This document shows positions 1 through 6,532 of a stretch of 9,031 bases of DNA, one piece after another; the first letter of the stretch is position 1; every line of letters starts with the position of its first letter. The notes under the pieces are model-generated. The model did no database searches. It worked only from the letters and a program-made list of their open reading frames with translations, and was not told the DNA's origin. A program made the translations under genes and the position numbers. The stretch is taken from contig NZ_DJUR01000031.1 in NCBI RefSeq assembly GCF_002440555.1, positions 1-9,031 on the forward strand, in the 5' to 3' direction. Origin of the DNA: Aerococcus sp. UBA6277 (lineage in GTDB: Bacteria > Bacillota > Bacilli > Lactobacillales > Aerococcaceae).

Positions 1-20
1 AGTTTAACGGTAGGGTTTCA
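1..20. repeat. Left copy of a 20-bp perfect terminal inverted repeat
   Basis: The first 20 bases are the exact reverse complement of 9011-9030. Read outward from the window, both ends enter the same sequence, beginning TGAAACCCTACCG. Bases just inside the repeat differ completely at the two ends, so the match stops sharply. This is what is expected where two copies of one dispersed element (for example an insertion sequence) bound a unique segment, or where a short-read assembly stops at such an element. A real terminal repeat of a mobile unit is possible but is not supported by the housekeeping genes between. Confidence 0.8.
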
Positions 21-38
21 AGTACCAGTCAAATTTGC

Positions 39-683
39 TTAATCTAAAAATGGTAAGGCATCACCAAGACGGCCAACGACTGCTAAAACGCGGTCGTAAG
101 TTTCATCATCCGGCGCAACCAAATCAGGAACCATGATCACGTCTAAACCTGCTTGATAAGCAGCGTTCACGCCATGAATAGAGTCCTCTAATACAATTGT
201 TTTTTCTTTGTCCAAATTGAAATCTGCCACAACTTTTAGATAGATTTCTGGGTCTGGCTTAGCGTTTTCTACTTGGTCACCACCAAGCACACCTTTGAAG
301 TATTTGCGGATGCCTGTTGCCTCCAGTAAATACTCTACCGTTTCAATATTAGATGATGACGCCACGTAGCAATCAACATTTTTAGCTGCTAACGTATCCA
401 ACACTTTGATCAAGTCATCCTTTAAATCAGGGGCTTTATCTTTGATGATTTCAAGGTAACGTTTATCTTCACGGGCTAATAACGCTTCTGCTGCTTCTCT
501 GTCACCAATAGCTTCCTCATACATTTGTAGGGTTTCCTTCTCACCAACCCCAACATATTTTAAATAGTCATCCATGGTGAATTCGATGCCTAACGACTCG
601 AATCCTTCTTGGTTTACTTGAGCGTAGATCTTCTCAGTATCTATCATTAACCCGTCCATATCAAAAATTACTGATGTTTTCAT
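39..683 (-). CDS. HAD-superfamily (beta-phosphoglucomutase-like) hydrolase
   Basis: This is a 214-residue cytosolic haloacid dehalogenase-family enzyme of the subfamily with an alpha-helical cap, which usually dephosphorylates small phosphorylated metabolites or acts as a beta-phosphoglucomutase. Motif I is FDMDGLMIDTE (nucleophile D8, acid/base D10). Motif II is the ASSS stretch near residues 108-111, motif III is K142 in AKPDPE, and motif IV is the acidic pair E166/D167 in LEDSIHG. The helical cap lies roughly between residues 16 and 95. The start at 683 is chosen over an upstream one at 740 because GAGG lies 7 bases before it and the protein then begins with the normal MKTSVIFDMDG. Its first 23 bases overlap the end of folC, so the two genes are probably co-transcribed and translationally coupled. 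The substrate cannot be told from the sequence; a folate-related role is only suggested by position. No terminator is visible in the 38 bases after the stop. Confidence 0.9.
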   Translation of the reverse strand: MKTSVIFDMDGLMIDTEKIYAQVNQEGFESLGIEFTMDDYLKYVGVGEKETLQMYEEAIGDREAAEALLAREDKRYLEIIKDKAPDLKDDLIKVLDTLAAKNVDCYVASSSNIETVEYLLEATGIRKYFKGVLGGDQVENAKPDPEIYLKVVADFNLDKEKTIVLEDSIHGVNAAYQAGLDVIMVPDLVAPDDETYDRVLAVVGRLGDALPFLD

Positions 684-1887
684 AGATATCCTCACTTTGT
701 AGTTTTTCTCGCACTTCAGAGATAAAGTAGAAAGAGCCACAGAACACTACTACGGCATCTACATTTGCTGGTGCGGATTGCTTATAATCATCATACCAAT
801 TATTTACAAATTTCGCATCTGTCGTGGCTAAATAATCGTCTTCTTTTCTCGCTTCTTTATAATCAAAAGTGGTGACATATAATTCAATGTCTGAATGTGC
901 TTGGATATAGTCCAGTGAGCCGGTGATTTCTTTACGGTCTAAACTTGAAAAATACATGATAATTTTTTTATCCGCAAAAGTTGCTTTTAATGCTTTAAGT
1001 AATACCTCGATGGCTGAAATATTGTGGGCGCCATCAATATAGGTGGTTGGCTGGTTAGCAATCAATTCCATCCGACCTGGTAAAGCCGTCGCTTGAATGG
1101 CGGCGATGGCTGTTTGTTGGTTGAAATATAAGCCATTTTCCTTTGTAAAAGCGTCAAAAGCAGCGTAAGCTGTCCGGGCATTCCATACTTGGTAAAAACC
1201 AAGTTGCGGAATGTCCATTTGCGGTTGCAATTTATAAGAAATCAATTGACCTTCTTCTTGAGTGACTTTGTCTTGGATAATAGCCAAGTATTCTGCCGCA
1301 ATTTCCCCAACAACCATGGTATCCCCTTGATGCATAATGCCGGCTTTTTGCTTGGTAATGGCGAATTCATCTTTACCTAAACTAGGAATGTGGTCTTTAC
1401 CAATAGAGGTGATGACCCGGACGGCATGCGGGAGAATGTTAGTATAGTCCTTTTTGCCACCTATCCCTACTTCAACAATGAGGATGTCGACGTCCACCTG
1501 GCCCGCATAGATAAAGAAGGCTAAAGTGAGGACTTCGAAATAAGACATGGCTTCGATTTTTAGGGCTTCAATATGGTGACGGACTTCGTTCATCAGTTGA
1601 ATAAAGGCTTGGTCGTCGATATTTTCTTTATTGTGGCGAATACGTTCAGTTAAGGTCTCCAAATGCGGTGATGAGAATAGGAGGGTCGAGTAGCCGTGAT
1701 CTGTCGCCATTTGCTCGATAAAACGACAGGTTGACCCCTTGCCGTTGGTACCAGTCACGTGGATTGCGGGTGTTTTTAACTCTGGGTGGTCGTAGCGGTC
1801 AAGCACACTTGCCATCCGTAAAAAATCTTTTGGCGTTGACTTAGTGTACACTGCCAACCATTGTTCAATTTGCGCCTTATTATGCAT
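661..1887 (-). CDS. folC: Folylpolyglutamate synthase / dihydrofolate synthase family protein
   Basis: This is a 408-residue cytosolic Mur-ligase-family enzyme that adds glutamate to folates with ATP, and in many bacteria also makes dihydrofolate from dihydropteroate. The ATP-binding loop is TGTNGKGST (45-53), followed by SSPH (72-75), EVGIGG (139-144), ITSIGKDH, the KAGI motif that carries the family's usual carbamylated lysine region (181-184), PGRME (270-274) and the C-terminal-domain DGAHN (285-289). The stretch after EVGIGG reads KKDYTN, where relatives usually have RLDATN, a mild deviation. The start is uncertain. ATG at 1887 gives MHNKAQIEQWL, which fits the short N-terminus of streptococcal FolC, but no good RBS precedes it. 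ATG at 1905 and TTG at 1920 are in-frame alternatives, and the run of G directly before 1905 is too close to act as a normal RBS. The gene overlaps the following HAD gene by 23 bases. It is likely transcribed from the candidate promoter near 1941. Confidence 0.92.
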   Translation of the reverse strand: MHNKAQIEQWLAVYTKSTPKDFLRMASVLDRYDHPELKTPAIHVTGTNGKGSTCRFIEQMATDHGYSTLLFSSPHLETLTERIRHNKENIDDQAFIQLMNEVRHHIEALKIEAMSYFEVLTLAFFIYAGQVDVDILIVEVGIGGKKDYTNILPHAVRVITSIGKDHIPSLGKDEFAITKQKAGIMHQGDTMVVGEIAAEYLAIIQDKVTQEEGQLISYKLQPQMDIPQLGFYQVWNARTAYAAFDAFTKENGLYFNQQTAIAAIQATALPGRMELIANQPTTYIDGAHNISAIEVLLKALKATFADKKIIMYFSSLDRKEITGSLDYIQAHSDIELYVTTFDYKEARKEDDYLATTDAKFVNNWYDDYKQSAPANVDAVVVFCGSFYFISEVREKLQSEDIYENISNF

Positions 1888-1940
1888 TAAAATCGCCAAT
1901 TTCATCCCCCATTTTTTCAATTATCATCTTGTCAGACATC

Positions 1941-1949
1941 ATTCTAGCA
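1941..1949 (-). promoter_or_regulatory. Candidate extended -10 promoter for folC and the HAD gene
   Basis: On the minus strand this reads TGCTAGAAT, a TGn extension plus a -10 hexamer matching TATAAT at five of six bases. Transcription would start near 1934, leaving a leader of about 30-50 bases before folC. No good -35 hexamer sits 17 bases upstream, which is acceptable for an extended -10 promoter. It lies downstream of the valS terminator, which fits an independent folC-HAD transcription unit. Confidence 0.45.
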
Positions 1950-1981
1950 CGGAAAGTCCTTTAATAGTATTTTATTTTTGT

Positions 1982-2021
1982 AAATCACTAGGTATATTTT
2001 TCTGTATGGCCTAAGTGATTT
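1982..2021. repeat. Intergenic inverted repeat between valS and folC
   Basis: AAATCACTAGG at 1982-1992 pairs with CCTAAGTGATTT at 2010-2021, giving about 11 base pairs with one bulged base around a 17-base loop. It lies just beyond the valS terminator. Neither strand has a convincing T-run after the stem, so it is not a standard terminator. It could be a backup structure, a processing site or a protein-binding site. Confidence 0.4.
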
Positions 2022-2025
2022 CATT

Positions 2026-2064
2026 CGAAAAAGAAGCCGACTATTTAAGTTTAGTCGGCTTCTT
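2026..2064 (-). terminator. Rho-independent terminator of valS
   Basis: AAGAAGCCGACTA (2031-2043) and TAGTCGGCTTCTT (2052-2064) form a perfect 13-bp stem with an 8-base loop. On the minus strand the stem ends in CTTCTTTTTC, giving the T-run. It begins 21 bases after the valS stop codon, the expected place for the end of that transcript. The plus strand has no T-run after the stem, so it works in one direction only. Confidence 0.88.
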
Positions 2065-2085
2065 AAATGGTTATTTTGAGTCAAA

Positions 2086-4722
2086 TTAGCCTTGTAATTC
2101 AGCAATTCTTTCTTTAGTAGAAGCTAATTTTTCTTGGTAATCTTGCCCTTTTTGACGTTCCTCTTCAACGACCGCTTCAGGGGCATTGGCCACAAAGCGT
2201 TCATTTGATAGTTTCTTCTCAACCCGGTCTACTTCAGATTGCCATTTGGCTAATTCTTTCTCCAAGCGGGCAATTTCTTCTTCGATGTTAATAAAACCAG
2301 CTAATGGTAAGTAAATGTCTCCACCGTCAAAGAATAAGGTTACGGCTTGATCTGGTACTACAGCATCTGTATCAATCGTGAAGCTTTCTGGGTTGGTAAA
2401 GCGGTTAATGAAGGCAATGTTGTCTTCAAGGGCTTGACCAATTTCAGCGTTACGCGGTTTCACCATGATTTCAATTGGCTTAGATAAAGCCACGTTTTGT
2501 TTATTACGGGCATTACGGATCGCTTTAACCAGTGAAATCACGTAGTTCATATCAGAAGCAGCTTTTGGATTAGATAAGTTTTCATCTACCGTTGGGTAAG
2601 CAGCTGTTACGATTGATGCTTCTTTATGTGGAATATGCGCCCAGATTTCTTCTGTTACAAATGGCATGATTGGATGCATTAAACGTAGAATGTTGTTTAA
2701 TGTGTAAGCCAACACTGAACGAGTTGTCGCTTTCGCAGCTTCATCCTCGCCTTGTAAGGTTTCTTTAGCCATTTCAATATACCAGTTACAGAATTCATCC
2801 CAGATGAAGTGGTACAATGAACGGCCTGCTTCACCGAACTCAAACTTATCAAAGTTTGCGGTAACTGATGCAATAGTCTCATTTAGTCGTGTTAAAATCC
2901 ATTGGTCTTTAATTTCAGTCACATTAGATAAATCAATTTCATCATATGTTAAGTCATCAAGGTTCATGATGGCATAACGAGAAGCATTCCAAATCTTGTT
3001 AATAAAGTTCCAAGCAGCTTCAAGTTTTTCTTCGTTATAACGGATATCTTGGCCAGGTGTTGAACCAGTTGCTAAAAACCAACGTAAAGCGTCAGCACCA
3101 TACTCGTTTACAACATCCATCGGGTCAACTCCGTTACCTAAAGATTTAGACATCTTACGGCCTTGGCTATCACGGATTAAACCGTGGATTAACACGTTCT
3201 TGAATGGACGACGACCAGTGAATTCCAACCCTTGGAAAATCATACGCGCTACCCAGAAGAAGATGATGTCATACCCTGTTACCAATGTTGACGTTGGGTA
3301 GTAACGTTTAAAGTCTTCTGCATCAGTATCTGGCCAACCCATAGTTGAAAACGGCCATAAGGCAGATGAGAACCATGTATCTAATACATCTGGATCTTGT
3401 TCCCAGTTTTCGCTATCAGCAGGGGCTTCCATACCAACATACATTTCACCAGTTTCTTTATGGTACCAAGCTGGAATTTGGTGACCCCACCATAATTGAC
3501 GTGAGATAACCCAGTCGTGGGCATTTTCCATCCATGTCTTGAAGGTATTTTCAAAACGAGGTGGGTAGAAATCAACACGGTCTTCAGTGTTTTGGTTTTC
3601 TAATGAATTATCCGCTAATGGACGCATTTTAACGAACCATTGTGTTGAAAGACGTGGTTCAACAACAACACCAGTACGTTCAGAGTGACCAACTGAGTGG
3701 ACCATTTCTTCTGTGCGGATTAAGAAACCTTGTTCGTCTAAGGCAGCAACAACAGCTTTACGCGCTTCTTCCCGAGTCATGCCAACAAATTCACCAGCAT
3801 TTTCGTTCATTGTTGCATCAGCGTTCATCACGTTGATCCGTGGTAAATCATGACGGTTCCCTACTGCAAAGTCGTTAGGGTCATGGGCAGGGGTAATTTT
3901 TACAATACCAGTCCCAAATTCACGTTCTACGTAATCGTCCGCAACGATTGGAATTTCACGGCCAACAAGCGGTAAAGTAATAGTTTTACCAACTAAGTGG
4001 GTGTAACGGTCGTCATCAGGGTGGACTGCAACTGCCGTATCCCCTAACAAGGTTTCTGGACGTGTTGTAGCGATTTCTACCGACCCTGATCCATCTGTTA
4101 ATGGGTATGAAATGTGGTAGAATGCACCGTTATCATCAGAGTAGATTACTTCCATATCAGATAAGGCAGTTTGTGCTTTTGGATCCCAGTTGATAATGTA
4201 TTCACCGCGGTAAATTAAATCTTTATTGAATAAATCAACGAAGACTTTACGCACAGCTTCACTTAACCCGTTGTCTAAGGTAAAACGTTCACGTGAATAA
4301 TCAACAGAAATACCCATTTTACCCCATTGTTGACGAATTGTTTCAGCATATTCTTCTTTCCAATCCCACACTTGGTCAATGAATTTTTCACGGCCTAGAT
4401 CATAACGAGAAGTACCCTCTTCAGCTAATTTCGCTTCAACCTTGGCTTGCGTCGCAATACCCGCGTGGTCCATACCTGGTAACCATAAAGTATCGTATCC
4501 TTGCATCCGTTTTTGACGGATAGACATATCTTGTAAAGTCACATCCCAAGCATGACCTAAATGCAATTTACCTGTTACATTGGGAGGTGGAATAACAATT
4601 GAATATGGTTCAGCAGTTTTATCTTCATTAGGGGCGAATACACCAGACGCTACCCATTTGTCATAGCGCCCTTCTTCAACCGCATTCGGTTGGTATTTAG
4701 TAGACATATTAGTCTCTTTCAT
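2086..4722 (-). CDS. valS: Valyl-tRNA synthetase
   Basis: This 878-residue class I aminoacyl-tRNA synthetase charges tRNA-Val with valine in the cytosol, and is of normal length for the family. The HIGH-type signature is HLGH at 54-57 within [15 protein letters not shown]. The editing (CP1) domain holds [10 protein letters not shown] at 219-228, which clears mischarged threonine. The Rossmann core resumes with [18 protein letters not shown], and the KMSKS loop is an exact KMSKS at 523-527. An anticodon-binding helical domain follows. The last 65 or so residues ([14 protein letters not shown] onward) form the tRNA-binding coiled coil typical of ValRS. Start 4722 is chosen because AGAGGG lies 8 bases upstream. 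ATG at 4749 sits against the terminator hairpin with no RBS, and ATG at 4707 is a further alternative. Expression is controlled by the T-box leader, and the gene is followed by its own terminator. Confidence 0.97.
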   Translation of the reverse strand: MKETNMSTKYQPNAVEEGRYDKWVASGVFAPNEDKTAEPYSIVIPPPNVTGKLHLGHAWDVTLQDMSIRQKRMQGYDTLWLPGMDHAGIATQAKVEAKLAEEGTSRYDLGREKFIDQVWDWKEEYAETIRQQWGKMGISVDYSRERFTLDNGLSEAVRKVFVDLFNKDLIYRGEYIINWDPKAQTALSDMEVIYSDDNGAFYHISYPLTDGSGSVEIATTRPETLLGDTAVAVHPDDDRYTHLVGKTITLPLVGREIPIVADDYVEREFGTGIVKITPAHDPNDFAVGNRHDLPRINVMNADATMNENAGEFVGMTREEARKAVVAALDEQGFLIRTEEMVHSVGHSERTGVVVEPRLSTQWFVKMRPLADNSLENQNTEDRVDFYPPRFENTFKTWMENAHDWVISRQLWWGHQIPAWYHKETGEMYVGMEAPADSENWEQDPDVLDTWFSSALWPFSTMGWPDTDAEDFKRYYPTSTLVTGYDIIFFWVARMIFQGLEFTGRRPFKNVLIHGLIRDSQGRKMSKSLGNGVDPMDVVNEYGADALRWFLATGSTPGQDIRYNEEKLEAAWNFINKIWNASRYAIMNLDDLTYDEIDLSNVTEIKDQWILTRLNETIASVTANFDKFEFGEAGRSLYHFIWDEFCNWYIEMAKETLQGEDEAAKATTRSVLAYTLNNILRLMHPIMPFVTEEIWAHIPHKEASIVTAAYPTVDENLSNPKAASDMNYVISLVKAIRNARNKQNVALSKPIEIMVKPRNAEIGQALEDNIAFINRFTNPESFTIDTDAVVPDQAVTLFFDGGDIYLPLAGFINIEEEIARLEKELAKWQSEVDRVEKKLSNERFVANAPEAVVEEERQKGQDYQEKLASTKERIAELQG

Positions 4723-4760
4723 GAAAGCTTCCCTCTTTCTTTGTTTCATATTTTTGGCAA

Positions 4761-4813
4761 AATAAAAGCCCTATACTATAACAATCTATGGTTAGACAAT
4801 TATAGTATAGGGC
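4761..4813 (-). terminator. T-box-controlled attenuator (terminator hairpin) before valS
   Basis: GCCCTATACTATAA (4768-4781) and TTATAGTATAGGGC (4800-4813) make a perfect 14-bp stem. On the minus strand it is followed by TTTTATTTT, so it terminates transcription just before valS. The upstream T-box sequence at 4827-4839 is positioned to form the competing antiterminator when uncharged tRNA-Val binds. Confidence 0.9.
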
Positions 4814-5005
4814 GCAAATTTCATTGCTCGGTACCACCTACATTTTTACTTCATTGTAAGGACATGATAACGGTATGTACCGAAGTAAAGCGACACTTTG
4901 CCTACTGCGCAACCATTATTGACTGTCATACCTGTTCACACCAACCACAAGCTCTCTTAAAGACAAACACAATAAACCTCACAGCAATTACTTAAATTAT
5001 TTGCA
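4761..5005 (-). promoter_or_regulatory. T-box riboswitch leader of valS, valine (GUC) specifier
   Basis: Minus-strand leader of roughly 245 bases. The T-box core AGGTGGTACCGAG lies at 4839-4827 and closely matches the family consensus AGGGUGGNACCGCG; its UGG part pairs with the tRNA 3' end. Stem I landmarks are AGAGAGC (4957-4951) and GGTTGG-TG-TGAAC just after it, which form the distal, tRNA-elbow-binding part. The likely specifier is GTC, complementary to plus-strand 4921-4923, followed by A as expected, and it codes for valine, matching the downstream gene. Between them, TTTACTTC and GAAGTAAA can pair as a further stem. Uncharged tRNA-Val(GAC) should stabilise the antiterminator and turn valS on. 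The 5' limit is inferred from the promoter and the specifier is assigned by eye. Confidence 0.88.
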
Positions 5006-5011
5006 TAGCCA

Positions 5012-5040
5012 ATAATAGCATGGAAAAAAACAGAAAGCAA
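5012..5040 (-). promoter_or_regulatory. Promoter of the valS T-box transcript
   Basis: On the minus strand TTGCTT (5040-5035) is followed after exactly 17 bases by TATTAT (5017-5012), with a TGn extension immediately before the -10. The predicted start is near 5005, at the right distance upstream of Stem I. The palindromic repeat array begins only a few bases behind the -35 box. Confidence 0.65.
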
Positions 5041-5042
5041 GA

Positions 5043-5160
5043 ATAGGATGTGAGACAGGGCGTTTAGGCAGGAGACGATGGAAGAATAGTACAGTGTCAC
5101 ACAAAGTGTGAAACAAACTATTCTGAAGCGGACATCTGTCTGCCCTGGCGAGCTCAACTT
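5043..5160. repeat. Palindromic repeat unit 1 (diverged copy of a long-hairpin element)
   Basis: This unit starts with the head AGGATGTGAGACAGGG, which is nearly the same as the head of unit 3. It folds as a long hairpin. AGAATAGT (5083-5090) pairs with ACTATTCT (5117-5124), and inside it GTGTCACAC (5094-5102) pairs with GTGTGAAAC (5106-5114) around an AAA loop with one mismatch. An outer helix can form between CAGGAGAC (5069-5076) and GTCT-gc-CCTG (5138-5147). Compared with units 2 and 3 the stem bases differ but stay paired, while unpaired spacers such as the AA before the descending arm are kept. It is about 12 bases shorter on its left side. No protein is encoded. The strand and any transcript are unknown; it could be a non-coding RNA or a MITE/REP-like mobile palindrome. 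Confidence 0.75.
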
Positions 5161-5279
5161 CACAGGGTGCGAGGATCGACGCTAAGAAAAGAACCGTTGG
5201 AAGATTAGTGCAGTAAATGACGGAGTCAGTTACAAACTAATCTGAAACGCAGTCTTTTCTGGAGACCCGAACCCGACTA
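5161..5279. repeat. Palindromic repeat unit 2
   Basis: This copy differs from unit 3 at only two positions over about 117 bases (5175 and 5223), with no insertion or deletion. Nested pairings are GGGT 5165-5168 with ACCC 5271-5274; GGATC 5173-5177 with GACCC 5264-5268 (imperfect here because of the change at 5175); AGAAAAGA 5185-5192 with TCTTTTCT 5253-5260; CGTT 5195-5198 with AACG 5246-5249; AGATTAGT 5202-5209 with ACTAATCT 5236-5243; and GTAAATGAC 5213-5221 with GTCAGTTAC 5225-5233 (one mismatch). It lacks the AGGATGTGA head seen in units 1 and 3, its left edge being fused to the tail of unit 1. Confidence 0.85.
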
Positions 5280-5408
5280 TAGGATGTGAAACAGGGTGCG
5301 AGGGTCGACGCTAAGAAAAGAACCGTTGGAAGATTAGTGCAGTAAATGACGCAGTCAGTTACAAACTAATCTGAAACGCAGTCTTTTCTGGAGACCCGAA
5401 CCCGACTA
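5280..5408. repeat. Palindromic repeat unit 3 (most complete copy)
   Basis: Offset by exactly 129 bases from unit 2 and almost identical to it, but with the full head AGGATGTGAAACAGGG. All nested stems are intact, including the outer GGGT-gcga-GGGTC (5294-5306) against GACCC-ga-ACCC (5393-5403), which is fully complementary apart from the unpaired internal loops. AGAAAAGA 5314-5321 pairs with TCTTTTCT 5382-5389 and AGATTAGT pairs with ACTAATCT further in. Altogether close to 38 base pairs form in a 110-base hairpin. There is no open reading frame of note and no T-run directly after the structure, so it is not a terminator. The near identity with unit 2 suggests a recent duplication or gene conversion. 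Confidence 0.85.
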
Positions 5409-5410
5409 AT

Positions 5411-5453
5411 GTGCGGGGGCATGCTAGAAATCATCAGCCTCTAGCGCCCGCAT
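5411..5453. repeat. G+C-rich imperfect hairpin next to the repeat array
   Basis: GCTAGA (5423-5428) pairs with TCTAGC (5440-5445), and TGCGGG (5412-5417) pairs with CCCGCA (5447-5452), with small bulges between the two stems and an 11-base loop. It sits between repeat unit 3 and the end of the acetyltransferase pseudogene. Neither strand has a T-run after it, so a terminator call is weak. It may be a further part of the repeat element or a separate structure. The remaining bases to 5508 are A+T-rich with nothing I recognise. Confidence 0.5.
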
Positions 5454-5508
5454 AATACTAGTTATATCCTAATATATTCATCTAACCACTTTCCCACACC
5501 AATTCATT

Positions 5509-6000
5509 CTAGCCAAGTGTATCAACCAATGTTCTTACCATCAAAATATCCGTTTCTCTTTCTACTACTCGCTTAAAGCCTACTTTTTCGTAGAGCTCTA
5601 TCGCATAATTGCCATAACTCACGCTCAATGATAAACCGTTTATCCCTTGTTTTCGTCCAACCGCTATAAATTCTTCTATTAACATTGTCCCTATTTTTTG
5701 ATTTCTATAGGCTTCATCTACCGATAGTGAGATTTCCATATAATCCTCTTGAAAAAAACCATATCCTTGATTGTCTGAAGTAAAGTAACGTCCCCAAATA
5801 GCGCCAACAACTTGTCCGTTGATTTCTGCTACTAAACAAAGGTCTTTATCTAAATCAATATGATTAAAATATTTCTGTAGATGCGCTTCATTCAAAATCG
5901 ATCGCGGAAACGGTGACGCTCCTTCAGGAACAAACAGCGCTTTGTAGAAATAATCTTTTAATAATCAGGTCTCTGATTTCTTCATTTGTCTAATCAACAT
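5509..6000 (-). pseudogene. GNAT-family N-acetyltransferase, 5' end frameshifted
   Basis: The downstream reading frame is a clear GNAT protein: a beta strand LCLVAEINGQVVGAIWGRYF, the acetyl-CoA-binding motif A as RNQKIGTMLIEEF (the R/Q-x-x-G-x-A/G loop), then SVSYGNYAIELYEKVGFKRV at the C-terminus. It transfers an acetyl group from acetyl-CoA to an unknown acceptor. The longest form with a start codon would begin at TTG 5895, which has no RBS and leaves out homologous-looking residues. Upstream, coding sense continues to a stop at 5967-5965 (DYFYKALFVPEGASPFPRSI). It then continues in another frame as TNEEIRDLIIK, and in the original frame again as MLIRQ at ATG 6000, which has GGGGGA upstream. 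One extra A in the run at 5956-5959 and a 4- or 7-base loss near 5986 would reconcile these. So the gene is probably broken, unless these are sequencing errors or TTG 5895 is used. Confidence 0.75.
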
Positions 6001-6062
6001 CAATATCCCCCATCTAATCTAAACTTACCTAGCGTGCGCATTTTAAGGATAAACAACATTCA

Positions 6063-6094
6063 GAAAAAGCCAGGAGCGCTAACTCCTGACTTTT
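6063..6094 (-). terminator. Rho-independent terminator after the rhodanese-like gene
   Basis: AAAAGCCAGGAG (6065-6076) and CTCCTGACTTTT (6083-6094) form a 12-bp stem with a 6-base loop. The one non-Watson-Crick position becomes a G-U pair in the minus-strand RNA but a C-A mismatch on the other strand, and the T-run is on the minus strand. It starts 10 bases after the rhodanese stop and ends the glcK transcript. Confidence 0.88.
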
Positions 6095-6103
6095 CCAAAA
6101 ATA

Positions 6104-6502
6104 TTAATCTTGACGTTTTGTTTTACCTTCCCACTCACTCAGGCCGCCCTTTAAGATATAAATTTTATCGTAACCTGCATCTTTTAATTTCTTCGCAGCA
6201 CGACCAGTTAAATTATGTACATCTGCATATAAATAAATTGGACGTGATTTACTGAAGCCCGGCACACCTTGTTGTAATGTAGAATAAGGTACATTACGGG
6301 CACCAAAAATATGCGCAGAGTTAAATTCATTTGCTTCTCGGATATCAATAATTTGTGCTGATTGCATGGTTTGTTGGAAATCTTCTTGAGAAATCATGGT
6401 TGCGTTGTTACGACGCAATAAGTAGCTGTATAACCAGAAGCCTCCCCAAACCAATAATACGACAATTAAAATAATCCAAGAAATAGTACCAAAGTTGATC
6501 AT
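6104..6502 (-). CDS. Membrane-anchored rhodanese-like domain protein lacking the catalytic cysteine
   Basis: This is a 132-residue protein. Residues 6-28 form one hydrophobic transmembrane segment followed by LLRRNN, so the C-terminal domain most likely faces the cytosol. Residues 37-128 are a rhodanese fold: AQIIDIREANEFNSAHIFGARNVPY is the standard first half and YDKIYILKGGLSEW the standard ending. In active sulfurtransferases the loop after IVLY carries the cysteine (CxxGxRS). Here the loop reads YADVHNLTG, with alanine at 93, and the protein contains no cysteine at all. It therefore cannot carry a persulfide in the usual way and may be a binding or scaffold protein. Start 6502 is an ATG with AAGGG about 12 bases upstream; TTG at 6529 is an alternative. 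It follows glcK by 30 bases, as in other Lactobacillales, and is closed by a terminator. Confidence 0.88.
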   Translation of the reverse strand: MINFGTISWIILIVVLLVWGGFWLYSYLLRRNNATMISQEDFQQTMQSAQIIDIREANEFNSAHIFGARNVPYSTLQQGVPGFSKSRPIYLYADVHNLTGRAAKKLKDAGYDKIYILKGGLSEWEGKTKRQD

Positions 6503-6532
6503 AAGTGTTGTTTTCCCTTCTAACGACAAATA

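Noticed and set aside
1982..2021. Second terminator between valS and folC
   Set aside because: The stem is good but no T-run follows on either strand, and the perfect terminator at 2026-2064 already accounts for the end of valS. It was kept only as an inverted repeat.
4690..4995. Plus-strand 101-codon reading frame
   Set aside because: It lies opposite the valS start and T-box leader, has no RBS or recognisable domain, and follows the base pattern of the structured RNA on the other strand.
4957..5163. Minus-strand 68-codon reading frame across the valS promoter and repeat unit 1
   Set aside because: It runs through the promoter, Stem I and a palindrome. Its hydrophobic residues come from T-rich non-coding sequence and it has no supporting RBS.
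5043..5408. CRISPR array
   Set aside because: The units are more than 110 bases, palindromic throughout and directly adjacent with no variable spacers, and there are no cas genes.
5043..5408. tRNA or tmRNA-like genes in the repeat units
   Set aside because: The pairing is one long nested hairpin, not a cloverleaf, and no T-loop or CCA-type end is seen.
5986..6255. Plus-strand 89-codon reading frame
   Set aside because: It overlaps a terminator and the antisense of the rhodanese gene, and its codon pattern is a shadow of that gene.
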